A stretch of DNA of 64,000 nucleotides from an uncultured Acidobacteriia bacterium (lineage in GTDB: Bacteria; Acidobacteriota; Terriglobia; Bryobacterales; Bryobacteraceae): NCBI GenBank assembly GCA_903923395.1, contig CAIXXM010000147.1, forward strand, positions 1 to 64,000, given 5' to 3'. Position 1 is the stretch's first letter. The number at the start of each line of letters is the position of its first letter. This document shows, one piece after another, positions 16,775 to 24,688 of this stretch. The notes beneath the pieces are model-generated. The model had not been told where the DNA came from. It was given only the letters and a program-made list of their open reading frames with translations, and did no database searches. A program made the translations under genes and the position numbers.

Positions 16775-17760
16775 AGGATCTCCCTGGCGATCATCGCGGC
16801 GTTTTCAGCGGCGAGGCGCAAGTTATCCGCGGCCATCCAGACCCAGAAGGCATCGGGGTTGTTACGGTCGGCACGAACACCGCCGACGGCGATGCCGCTT
16901 TGACCGGCGACACCCACGTTATCGGGGGCTTCCACCTCGGCGGTTCGGACGTCAATCAATTCATCGCGAAGGGCGTCTTCGATTTCCTCCACCGTGGCAC
17001 CATCCTGAAACTCCAGCCAGAGGGAGAAGGTATAGCCGTGGAACACGGGAGCGTGGACCAGGCGGATAGACGGCATGGGGATGCCGCCGCTATTGCTGGC
17101 GAGCAGTGTGGCGAGGTGGCGTTCGATGCGCTCTTCCGCTTGTTCCAGACCGATGACGGCTTCCTCACCGTATTGGGCGAGCATGGTGAAGCTGGCCTGG
17201 GTGCCAAAGACCTTCTTGGGCAGCTCCTGGAAGTTCATCAGGTTGAGGGTTTGCTGCTGCAGTTCGTCAATGCCTTCGGAACCGCGTTCACTGGCGGGTT
17301 CAAAGATGTGGATGACGGAGCTGCGGAGGGGGTAAGACTCCTGCAGGCGGCCGAGGACCATGGCGATGGCGACGGCGGCGGGATGGGCGACGATCTGGGG
17401 TCCGGCGAGGGTTCCAGCGGGGTCGGAACCTTCCACGAGGGGGGCACGGACGCGGGCGGAGGGCTCGTCTTCGAGGAAATACGTGAGGTCGATGACGGTG
17501 GCCGAATGTTCGAGATCCATCACGGCCTGGGAGGTGGCGGAGGGTCCGGCGAGGATGACGACGGCGGCATCTTCAACGGCGATGGGGTCAAGCTTCTGGA
17601 CAACGGCGGGGACGTCGCCGATGCCGGTGAGTTTTCCGGGCTCTTCGCCTTCCGCGGCGACGAGGCGGAGATCCTGCCCGAGTGCGGTTTCTCCAAAAAC
17701 ATCGCGGATTTCGCGGCCCAGAAGGGTTTCGCTGCCCACGAGTGCGATGACATCAGCCAA
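16771..17760 (-). CDS. Aspartate-semialdehyde dehydrogenase-like protein lacking the catalytic cysteine
   Basis: A 329-residue protein with the Asd/ArgC fold: an N-terminal nucleotide-binding domain (VIALVGSETLLGREI) and a C-terminal dimerisation domain. In active enzymes the catalytic cysteine sits in a segment like NPNCST. Here the equivalent stretch near residues 125-133 reads AHPAAVAIA, with alanine in place of cysteine, so dehydrogenase activity is unlikely. It resembles the Usg-type paralogues of Asd, whose role is poorly known. It sits in a compact operon between pssA (8-base overlap) and lptE (4-base overlap), which suggests an envelope-linked role rather than amino-acid synthesis; that part is inference. 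Confidence 0.8.
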   Translation of the reverse strand: MADVIALVGSETLLGREIRDVFGETALGQDLRLVAAEGEEPGKLTGIGDVPAVVQKLDPIAVEDAAVVILAGPSATSQAVMDLEHSATVIDLTYFLEDEPSARVRAPLVEGSDPAGTLAGPQIVAHPAAVAIAMVLGRLQESYPLRSSVIHIFEPASERGSEGIDELQQQTLNLMNFQELPKKVFGTQASFTMLAQYGEEAVIGLEQAEERIERHLATLLASNSGGIPMPSIRLVHAPVFHGYTFSLWLEFQDGATVEEIEDALRDELIDVRTAEVEAPDNVGVAGQSGIAVGGVRADRNNPDAFWVWMAADNLRLAAENAAMIAREIL

Positions 17761-18619
17761 CGGGAACCACCTTTTTCTTTCCGAAATAACGGCGGAGGAT
17801 ACCGCCTGCGCGAATCACCACGCCGGAGCCACAGTAGACGACGGCAAGCAGGAGCAGCATGTAGCGCGACCAGTTCCAGAACGCGTAGATGATGCCGCCC
17901 ATGAGGATCAGCATGATGGGGGAACGCGGGCGGAGCAGATTGAGTTCCTTGAAGCTGGAGTAGCGCCAGGTGGAAACCATCAGGAATGCGAGGGCGGCGA
18001 GTAAGACCTGCCAGGCGACGGACCAAAGGTAGCCGGTGATGGGATAAGCCTCAGCGAAGTAAACCACAGAGGCGACCATGCCGGCGGCGGCGGGAATGGC
18101 GAGGCCGACGAAGTATTTCCGTTCGGGATTGCCGGGGTTCTTGGGGACGGGGTTCTTCTGGATATTGAAGCGGGCGAGACGGCCGGCGCCGCAGACCAGG
18201 AACAGAAAGGCGATGAACTTGCCCCAACGCTGGAGTTGATCGACCACCACGGGGCCGTAGCTCTTGTCGACAAACTCCACGCCCCAGACGTATGCGAGGA
18301 TGGCGGGGGCGATGCCGAAGCTGATGATGTCCGCCAGGGAATCAAGCTCGCGGCCGAATTCGCTGGTGGTGTTGGTCATGCGGGCGATGCGGCCATCGAG
18401 GCCGTCCAGGATGACGGCGATGCCGATGGATTGCGCGGCGATCTGGAAATGTTCACAGGACGCGGCAGGGTTGGTTTGGAAGAGCATGGCACCCTGCAAA
18501 GTGCGGAGAACAGAGAGATAGCCGAGAAAAATATTGCCCGCGGTGAAAAGAGTGGGCAGGGCGTAAGCCGCGCGGGGGGGACGCTTTTTCGCCGGCTGGC
18601 CGGTGGTTACGTCTGACAC
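17753..18619 (-). CDS. pssA: CDP-diacylglycerol-serine O-phosphatidyltransferase
   Basis: A 288-residue membrane enzyme that makes phosphatidylserine from CDP-diacylglycerol and serine. The CDP-alcohol phosphotransferase motif is complete: D75-G76, A79-R80, G89, D93 and D97. About eight membrane helices follow the pattern of the Bacillus-type (type II) enzyme. It overlaps psd upstream by 13 bases and the Asd-like gene downstream by 8. Psd then decarboxylates the product to phosphatidylethanolamine. Confidence 0.92.
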   Translation of the reverse strand: MSDVTTGQPAKKRPPRAAYALPTLFTAGNIFLGYLSVLRTLQGAMLFQTNPAASCEHFQIAAQSIGIAVILDGLDGRIARMTNTTSEFGRELDSLADIISFGIAPAILAYVWGVEFVDKSYGPVVVDQLQRWGKFIAFLFLVCGAGRLARFNIQKNPVPKNPGNPERKYFVGLAIPAAAGMVASVVYFAEAYPITGYLWSVAWQVLLAALAFLMVSTWRYSSFKELNLLRPRSPIMLILMGGIIYAFWNWSRYMLLLLAVVYCGSGVVIRAGGILRRYFGKKKVVPVG

Positions 18620-19272
18620 AGGGCTGCCTCCTCAATGGGAGCGCGCAGGACCTGCTGGAGTTCAACGACACCGCCGCGGCGGGCGAGGATGCTGGTTCCG
18701 GCGGCGATGCGCTGGCCGACGGTGGCTTCGATGCGCCATTCCGGGCCGAGGAAAACGTCCATGCGGGAACCGAATTTGATGAGGCCGAAGCGCTCGCCGG
18801 CCTGGACGAAATCGCCGGGCTTTTTCCAGCAGACGATGCGGCGGGCGATGAGTCCGGTGATCTGCGTGAAGACGACTTTGGCACCGTCTTCGGTACGGAC
18901 GGTGACGCGGTTCTGTTCATTTTCCGCGGAGGCAAGTTCGCGGCTGGCCACCATGAACTTGCCCTTCATATAAGTGACATCTGTGACGACGCCGGAAACC
19001 GGGGAGCGGTTGACGTGGACATCGAAGACGTTCAGGAAGATGCTGATGCGGGTGACGCCGCCGGGCTCCGGGACGATGGCGACGACTTTGCCATCCGCCG
19101 GGGAGACGGCAACCGGGCCGACGGGGATGAGCCGTTCGGGGTCGCGGAAGAAGTAAGCGCAGAAGGCACCAACGAGGAACAGGGGCAGTCCGGCCCAGGG
19201 ACCGGCCATGTAACTGACCAGGAGACCTGCGGCGGTGAATGCCAGCGCGTAATAAATGCCGTCACGAACCAT
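18607..19272 (-). CDS. psd: Phosphatidylserine decarboxylase, short type
   Basis: A 221-residue proenzyme that decarboxylates phosphatidylserine to phosphatidylethanolamine. It belongs to the short archaeal/acidobacterial-type family (about 215 residues, with two N-terminal membrane segments). The self-cleavage motif is G168-S169 in KFGSRMDVF; the serine becomes the pyruvoyl group. Other family segments are FFRDPER, VSPADGKVV and FLNVFDVHVNRSPV. It overlaps pssA by 13 bases and lies 14 bases after glnE. Confidence 0.93.
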   Translation of the reverse strand: MVRDGIYYALAFTAAGLLVSYMAGPWAGLPLFLVGAFCAYFFRDPERLIPVGPVAVSPADGKVVAIVPEPGGVTRISIFLNVFDVHVNRSPVSGVVTDVTYMKGKFMVASRELASAENEQNRVTVRTEDGAKVVFTQITGLIARRIVCWKKPGDFVQAGERFGLIKFGSRMDVFLGPEWRIEATVGQRIAAGTSILARRGGVVELQQVLRAPIEEAALCQT

Positions 19273-19286
19273 GAGATTGCTTTATT

Positions 19287-21692
19287 TTAGCGTTCCATGG
19301 CTGCTTCGCCGAACAATCTCACGTAGAGAGCTCTGGTTTGTTGCTGAATCCTGTGGAGAACGTCCGGCAGAGGGTCATTTTGGAGGGTTTCGGGGACCCA
19401 GCGGCGGACGAGTCCGGTGAGCGCGGCGAGCTCCGCGGGGTGGTTGGGGAGGCGTCCGCTGGCCTGGCCGGTGGCGACGCGGAGGCCGTGATCGACGGCG
19501 CGGAAGAAGGCGGCGGATTGCTGGAGGAAGCTGGCATCTTCGCGCTCCAGGTGGCCCATTTTTTCGATGATGTCGATGCGTTCGGGCGTGTTGAGCACCT
19601 TGAAAAAGATGCCGGCGCTTTTGAGGCGCAGGTACATGAGGGCGAAATCGATGTCGTAATAGCCGCCGGGGGCTGCCTTGAGGGGATTGACGTGGCCGAG
19701 TTCATTTTCCAGGCGGGCGCGCATTTTGGCCAGTTCGCTGCGGCTGCGGAAACTTTGACCATAGTGGCGCCAGTCGACTTCCTGCAGGGTATTCAGGAAG
19801 GTGTTGGCGGCATCGAGGTCGCCGGCGATGGCGCGGGCTTTCATGTAAGAAATGCCCTCCCAGGCCTGGGCGGATTTTTGGAAGTAGTCTTTGCAGGCGC
19901 TTTCGGTTTGGACGAGGGCACCGGCGTGGCCGTTGGGGCGGAGGCGTGTATCGATGGCGAAGATGGTGCCGTCGGCAGTGTAGTCGGTAACGATGTGGAT
20001 GAGGCGTTCGGCGATGCGGGTCCAGTGTTCGAGGCGGGGGGCTTCGGAATCGGGGATGACGAAGATGAGGTCAGCGTCAGAATCGAGATCGAATTCGCGC
20101 ATGCCGAGGCGGCCGAGGGCGATGACCATCACGCCGGGCGGGGTATCGCCGGCGGCAATTTGGAGGGCGGCGCGGAGAATGGCGTCGGCCAGGTTGCTGG
20201 TGCGTTTGAGGGTCTTGAAGATGGGGACGCCGTGGTGGATGGAATCGGCCTGGATGCGGACCATCTGTTCGCGGAAGAAGCGGCGGAGCTGGGCGGGGTC
20301 GAGCGGGGGATCGAAACCGGTGCGGCCCTGGCGCTCTCCGCAGGCTGCCGCGACCTGGTGGAGCAGTGCGGGGTGGCGGGTGAGCTGGTCAGCAAAATAT
20401 TGGCTGTGGGCGAAGAGGTCGCGGGTGCAGGCGGCGAGTTTGGGCTGGGTTTCGAGCAGGGAGTTAAGCTCCGCAGGCAGATTGGTGAGGAAGTTTTCCG
20501 CCGGTGGCTGGGTTGGCGGGGTGGCCTGGGTGGCAGGTTCCGCGCCGGAGCCGAGAAGACGGTCGTGCAGGGCGCGGACTTCAGAGAGGCGGAACTGCAC
20601 TTCTGCCATGAGATCAGCCGGGGTATCCGGGGGGAGGGTGTGGGTTTGGCGGTCTTCGAGAACCTGCAGACGGTGTTCCAGGTGGCGGAAGAATTCATAG
20701 GCCCGGGCGAGCGCGGTGTGTTCGGCGGGGGTGAGCAGGGCTTGGTCGCGCAGACGGGCGAGGGCGTTGAGGGTGCTGCCGTGACGGAGCCAGGGTTCGC
20801 GGGTGCCGTGGAGGCGCTGCAGGCACTGGGTGAGGAATTCGATATCGCGAATGCCGCCCCGGGTGAGTTTGATGTCGAGTCCGGCACCTTCGCGGCGACG
20901 GCGGAGTTTTTCCTCCATGGCTTCGCGGGCGGACCAGATGGCGTCGAGCTTGCCGGGGGAGTGCTGGTAAATGAGGGGCTGGACGAAATCGAGAAGTTCG
21001 CGGGCGGGAGCTTCATCGCCGGCACAGCAGCGTGCTTTGAGGAGCATTTGGAGCTCCCAATCGCGGGCGCGGGTGGAGTAGTAGGTGCGGGCAGAATCGA
21101 GGGAGGGGCAGATTTCGCCGGTGCGGCCGTCGGGGCGGAGGCGGAGGTCGACGCGGTAGCAGATGCCTTCGGGCGTGTAGCTGGAGATGAGGTCTGTGAG
21201 GCGGTGCGTTGCGTGGCGGAAGACGTCCTGGCGTCCGCGGCAGAGGAAGAGAAGGTCGATATCGGAGGAGTAGTTGAGTTCCGAGCCGCCGAGTTTACCG
21301 AGGGCGAGGATGGAGCATTCGCCGCCGGGGCCGAGATCGCGGCGGACTTGTTGCCAGGCGGCGCGGAGGATGGCATCGGCGAGGGCGGAAATTTCGGTGA
21401 CGATGCCGGTGAGGTCAGTGAGTTGGAGCACGTCGCGGAGGAGGATGCGGAGGAGTTGCTTGCGGCGGAAGGCGGCAAGGAGTTCGGGGGTGAGGGTGAG
21501 TCCGACGAGTTCGGCTTCGAAGTGGGTGGTGGAGCGGGGTTGGTCGAGGGCGCCGGGGGTGGAGAGGTCAGTGAGCCAATCGGGATGGCGCTGGATGGCT
21601 TCGTGGAGGAAGCGGCTGTGTGCGGCGACGGTGTCGGCGAGAAGGCCGGGGGCGTGGCCGGTCAGGGGGATGGGGGCCAGAAGTGTGGTCAT
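19287..21692 (-). CDS. glnE: Glutamine synthetase adenylyltransferase/adenylyl-removing enzyme
   Basis: An 801-residue bifunctional enzyme from the ATG at 21692; a TTG seven codons upstream is possible. It has two nucleotidyltransferase domains. The first carries LGKLGGSELNYSSDIDLLF and the second LGRLGMREFDLDSDADLIF, both with the metal-binding DxD, separated and followed by helical PII-uridylyl-like domains. One domain adds AMP to glutamine synthetase and the other removes it. It is shorter than the 946-residue E. coli protein, mostly at the N-terminus. The target, a glutamine synthetase with a matching tyrosine region, is encoded at 38-39.4 kb. It heads the leftward set with psd and pssA. 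Confidence 0.93.
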   Translation of the reverse strand: MTTLLAPIPLTGHAPGLLADTVAAHSRFLHEAIQRHPDWLTDLSTPGALDQPRSTTHFEAELVGLTLTPELLAAFRRKQLLRILLRDVLQLTDLTGIVTEISALADAILRAAWQQVRRDLGPGGECSILALGKLGGSELNYSSDIDLLFLCRGRQDVFRHATHRLTDLISSYTPEGICYRVDLRLRPDGRTGEICPSLDSARTYYSTRARDWELQMLLKARCCAGDEAPARELLDFVQPLIYQHSPGKLDAIWSAREAMEEKLRRRREGAGLDIKLTRGGIRDIEFLTQCLQRLHGTREPWLRHGSTLNALARLRDQALLTPAEHTALARAYEFFRHLEHRLQVLEDRQTHTLPPDTPADLMAEVQFRLSEVRALHDRLLGSGAEPATQATPPTQPPAENFLTNLPAELNSLLETQPKLAACTRDLFAHSQYFADQLTRHPALLHQVAAACGERQGRTGFDPPLDPAQLRRFFREQMVRIQADSIHHGVPIFKTLKRTSNLADAILRAALQIAAGDTPPGVMVIALGRLGMREFDLDSDADLIFVIPDSEAPRLEHWTRIAERLIHIVTDYTADGTIFAIDTRLRPNGHAGALVQTESACKDYFQKSAQAWEGISYMKARAIAGDLDAANTFLNTLQEVDWRHYGQSFRSRSELAKMRARLENELGHVNPLKAAPGGYYDIDFALMYLRLKSAGIFFKVLNTPERIDIIEKMGHLEREDASFLQQSAAFFRAVDHGLRVATGQASGRLPNHPAELAALTGLVRRWVPETLQNDPLPDVLHRIQQQTRALYVRLFGEAAMER

Positions 21693-21779
21693 GCGTGAGC
21701 GGACAGGGCTCAATTTTTAGTATAGGGGGAAATGGGGTGGGGGATGGTTACGGCAGATTGCCGCATACGAGGAATCGAG

Positions 21780-22060
21780 ATGGCACTGCAAGAAAGAACT
21801 GCCCGGCTGGAAGCGCGATTGCCTGTTGGCGTGTATGCACTTCTCAAGCGTGCGGCCGAAATTGAGGGGCGAACACTGACGGATTTTGTGGTGTGCGCCG
21901 CGCGTGAGGCAGCGAGCAAGACGGTGCGCGAGGCGGATATTTCCGGCTTTCGCTGGAGGATCAGCGTGTGATTGCGGACAGCATTTTGCATCCACCTGAC
22001 CCGAACGACGCGCTGGTGAAAGCGGCAAAGCGCTGGCGTGAGCTCGTCGATTCTAACTAA
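21780..22060 (+). pseudogene. Frameshifted DUF1778 (TacA-like) antitoxin
   Basis: The ATG at 21780 opens MALQERTARLEARLPVGVYA, a ribbon-helix-helix DNA-binding domain of the DUF1778 family, which neutralises GNAT toxins. After ADI (near 21942) the frame runs into FRWRISV and stops at 21971. A one-base shift restores the expected antitoxin tail (RLSLEDQRVIADSILHPPDP, ending WRELVDSN) up to the TAA at 22058-22060. The toxin gene starts on the very next base. The reading is a one-base deletion in the linker between the DNA-binding and toxin-binding parts. As it stands only a 63-residue N-terminal piece is made. Confidence 0.85.
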
Positions 22061-22510
22061 ATGAGCTTGTATGAAGTCAGAGCACTGCAACGGACGCATG
22101 ACCGGGCAGGCTTCCAGTGCGGCGAAGAGGCACTGGACATTTATCTGAAGACGCAAGTATTCCAGGATGTGAAACGAAAGGTTGCCAATTGTTTCGCTGC
22201 TGCGGAGCGGGGCGGATTGGCTGTCGCAGGTTATTACACGCTGGCGGCGGCGAACAGTCCGCTGACGGAATTGACGCCGGAAGAACTCAAGCGCCTTCCG
22301 CGGTACCCAAGCGTGCCGGCAATTCGAATTGGGAGGCTCGCGGTGGATCTGAGGTTCCAGGGCAAAGGGCCGGGGGAGTGGCTGCTGATGGACGCTGCGA
22401 ACCGGGCGCTGAAAGCAGAGGCAGCGGCCAGGATAAGTTATGTTGAGGGAGCGGCTGGTCACGCGGGTTGGAAATGCTTCTCGGGGGCGGATGTAGCCTC
22501 CTGTCTATAA
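22061..22510 (+). pseudogene. C-terminally broken GNAT toxin (TacT-like)
   Basis: Starts MSLYEVRALQRTHDRAGFQC and matches TacT/AtaT-like acetyltransferase toxins for about 125 residues, including the acetyl-CoA loop RFQGKGPGEWLLMDA. In this family the next segment normally contains a conserved catalytic tyrosine in a FYxxxGF context. Here the frame instead reads ISYVEGAAGHAGWKC and ends SGADVASCL after 149 residues. The C-terminal core strand and the tyrosine are missing, so it is unlikely to acetylate aminoacyl-tRNA. It directly follows the broken antitoxin. Confidence 0.75.
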
Positions 22511-22576
22511 CTTAGAAGCACAGGCAGTTGGGCTGTGGTCGTGGTTTCCACATCTGCGGGTGTGGAATATCGGCAG

Positions 22577-23101
22577 ATGGATCTGCAAACAATTCTGTCG
22601 GCGGTGATGGTCTCTTCATTCGACGACTGGCACGCACTCGGAGACGATGCGAAGTTCAAAGACTATGACGGATGTGTGGTTCTCGTGCATGACTTGAGCA
22701 TCAAGCTGGCATGGGGCAAGGTGTGGCGGGATGACTTTTTTGAGCCTTGGTTCAATCACTTCGCGGACAAGAGTCCGGGCAAGGCGGCGTGGGTAGATAT
22801 CTTCTACCACGAGATGCTGGTTTACCGGATCCCGTTTGTTTATGTGGATGGCTACCGCTACTGCGTGCCACTGGGCAAATTGAACGAAAAGGGGCAGGTG
22901 GAAGTGAGCGTGGATGAGGTCTGGTTCTTCGCCCTGGTGGACCGGTTGAACATGCATGGTGGCGGGTTCAGCAGTTGCTACATGAATGTGATCAAGTGGG
23001 CGGGCTTCATTGTGACGGGCGACCACTGGCCGCCGGAGAAGCCACGGATGCGGGCACCGGCGCGGGGAAAGCGGAAGAAGTTGGAGAGGCCGGGAGTTTG
23101 A
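22577..23101 (+). CDS. Hypothetical protein
   Basis: A 174-residue soluble protein from the ATG at 22577 (MDLQTILSAVMVSSFDD). I do not recognise the family. Aromatic and acidic residues are common (DDFFEPWFNHFADKSPG, HEMLVYRIPFVYVDGYRY), giving the look of a compact alpha/beta domain, and the last 25 residues are basic and proline-rich (PPEKPRMRAPARGKRKK). It follows the broken toxin by 66 bases and is closed by a strong palindromic hairpin, in what looks like an accessory island between glnE and the MOSC gene. Confidence 0.6.
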   Translation: MDLQTILSAVMVSSFDDWHALGDDAKFKDYDGCVVLVHDLSIKLAWGKVWRDDFFEPWFNHFADKSPGKAAWVDIFYHEMLVYRIPFVYVDGYRYCVPLGKLNEKGQVEVSVDEVWFFALVDRLNMHGGGFSSCYMNVIKWAGFIVTGDHWPPEKPRMRAPARGKRKKLERPGV

Positions 23102-23124
23102 AGCACGTCATCTAAAAAACACAT

Positions 23125-23153
23125 AAAGAATCGGTGCCAGGCACCGATTCTTT
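23125..23153. terminator. Palindromic hairpin with GGTGCC core
   Basis: A perfect 29-base palindrome: AAAGAATCGGTGCC, one central A, then GGCACCGATTCTTT. It lies 23 bases after the stop of the 174-residue gene and 46 bases before the convergent MOSC stop. It can act as a bidirectional terminator because both arms end in T/A runs. The GGTGCC-A/T-GGCACC core recurs as a short dispersed palindrome in many environmental bacterial genomes, so it may equally be a repeat element. Confidence 0.7.
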
Positions 23154-23199
23154 ACTTATTCCTTATGTTGGTATTCGGCGGTCACGGATTCCTGGAGCG

Positions 23200-23703
23200 C
23201 TACGCAACGTCCGAAAGCAGCACGACCGGCGCTCCCGGGCTGATTTCTCCGGCCTGTACGACTCTTGCATAGAAGCCGCCCGCGGCCCAGACTTCCGCAC
23301 CTGGGGCGGCCTTTTTTTCCCAGAGATGCTTCCCGATTTCGCGGCCGTAGGGGTAGAGGCTGGCGCAGGGCTGGCGGAGTGTCGTGAGTTCGATGACGGC
23401 CGGGCCGATGCGCCAGCGCTGGCCGGAGCGCCAGGTTCTGGGATCGAGTCCGGAGACGGTGAGATTTTCCCCGAGCGAGCCTGCCACAACGGGGAAGCCT
23501 TTGGAACGCAACGATTCCAGGACTTCCGCGGCGATCATGAGAACCGCTTTGTCCGGACCGCCGTGATACTTCAAATTGCGCTGGATATCGCCCGGCACAC
23601 CGAGGTGACTCAACTGCGCGGGTTCACTGACGGGCAGCTTGGGCAGTCCACCCTTCGAGATGTTGATTTGGACCAGTCTGCCTTCTCCCGCTACACTCGT
23701 CAT
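23200..23703 (-). CDS. MOSC-domain protein
   Basis: A 167-residue protein consisting of a single MOSC domain, of the YiiM/short type. Family segments are GVPGDIQRNLKYHGGPDKAV near residue 35 and the region with the conserved cysteine, LTTLRQPCASLYPYG. MOSC proteins are molybdenum-cofactor-linked sulfur carriers or N-hydroxylated-base detoxifying enzymes. The substrate here is not known. It is transcribed divergently from the YdjM-like gene; the two start codons are only 11 bases apart. Confidence 0.85.
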   Translation of the reverse strand: MTSVAGEGRLVQINISKGGLPKLPVSEPAQLSHLGVPGDIQRNLKYHGGPDKAVLMIAAEVLESLRSKGFPVVAGSLGENLTVSGLDPRTWRSGQRWRIGPAVIELTTLRQPCASLYPYGREIGKHLWEKKAAPGAEVWAAGGFYARVVQAGEISPGAPVVLLSDVA

Positions 23704-23714
23704 GAAAAGCTCCC

Positions 23715-24686
23715 TTGGATAACATTACCCATTCCCTTACAGGATTGTTCCTTTCGCGCGCAGGATTCCGGCGGGTGACACCGAATGCGACGCCGATTCT
23801 GATGCTGGCGGCGAACATTCCGGATTTTGATGTGATCTCGCTGGTGAACGGTCCGCTGGCTTACTTGCGGTGGCACAGGCATTTGACGCATTCTCTGCTG
23901 GCGATTCCCGTGATGGCGCTGCTGGCGGTGGTGATTGTGCGGGTTTTGGGCCGGCAACCGGTGAAGTGGCTGCCGGCGTTCGGGATTGCCGTACTGGGGG
24001 TGTTGTCCCACATTTTGCTGGATCTCACCAACATCTATGGCGTCCGCCTGCTGCTGCCGTTTTCGGGGGCCTGGTCGCACTGGGATATCACTCCGGTGAT
24101 TGACCTGATCATCTGGGCGATTCTTTTGCTGGGTTTGGCGGCACCGTTCCTCAACCGGATTTTGAATTCCGAACTGGGGGTGCGGGAGCGCAGTTACGGA
24201 GCGGGTTGGGCTGTGTTTTCGCTGCTGCTGCTGATTGGGTATGACTGGGGCCGTCGGGATTTGCGCAACATGGCGGTGGCGCAACTGGAGACCAGGAAAT
24301 TTCAAGGCCTGGCACCCCGGCGGACGGGCGCGTTTCCGCACCAGAATCCTTTGCAGTGGGATGGGATTGCGGAATTGAGTGTTGGTTACGTCCAGGTGCC
24401 GGTAGACATCCGGGACACCGTTTCGAGGGAACCGGGGGATTATCTGTTCAAAGGGGAACGTTCAGCGGCATTGCTGGCGGCGGAGCAGACAGACCCGTTC
24501 CAGTATCTGGAGGAGTTTGTGCAGTGGCCCTTGTGGACGCTGATTCCATCGCGTGCGACGGGAAATACCGAAGTGACGCTGCGGGATCTGCGATTTGGAA
24601 GTGGTTTTTCCGCCGTGGCTGTGGTGGATAAGAATGGCAGGGTTCTGGACAGCAAGTATGCTCTGGGGAATCCGAAGATCAAATAA
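23715..24686 (+). CDS. Membrane-bound metal-dependent hydrolase family protein (YdjM/DUF457-like)
   Basis: A 323-residue inner-membrane protein from a TTG start; MDNITHSLTGLFL is the classic opening of this family. Potential metal ligands are H6, the aspartates in NIPDFDVIS and the pairs RWHRHLTHS and LSHILLDLTN. About five membrane helices occupy residues 60-240 of the first part, and the last ~130 residues are soluble and probably face the periplasm. In E. coli a relative is LexA-regulated, but its reaction is unproven. Divergent from the MOSC gene and convergent with the kinase gene, ending two bases before that gene's stop. Confidence 0.8.
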   Translation: MDNITHSLTGLFLSRAGFRRVTPNATPILMLAANIPDFDVISLVNGPLAYLRWHRHLTHSLLAIPVMALLAVVIVRVLGRQPVKWLPAFGIAVLGVLSHILLDLTNIYGVRLLLPFSGAWSHWDITPVIDLIIWAILLLGLAAPFLNRILNSELGVRERSYGAGWAVFSLLLLIGYDWGRRDLRNMAVAQLETRKFQGLAPRRTGAFPHQNPLQWDGIAELSVGYVQVPVDIRDTVSREPGDYLFKGERSAALLAAEQTDPFQYLEEFVQWPLWTLIPSRATGNTEVTLRDLRFGSGFSAVAVVDKNGRVLDSKYALGNPKIK

Positions 24687-24688
24687 GC

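Noticed and set aside
19338-21698. A 786-codon open frame on the + strand opposite glnE
   Set aside because: It is rich in G, E and A with no domain, runs exactly opposite glnE and is a by-product of GC-rich codon use. glnE has clear motifs.
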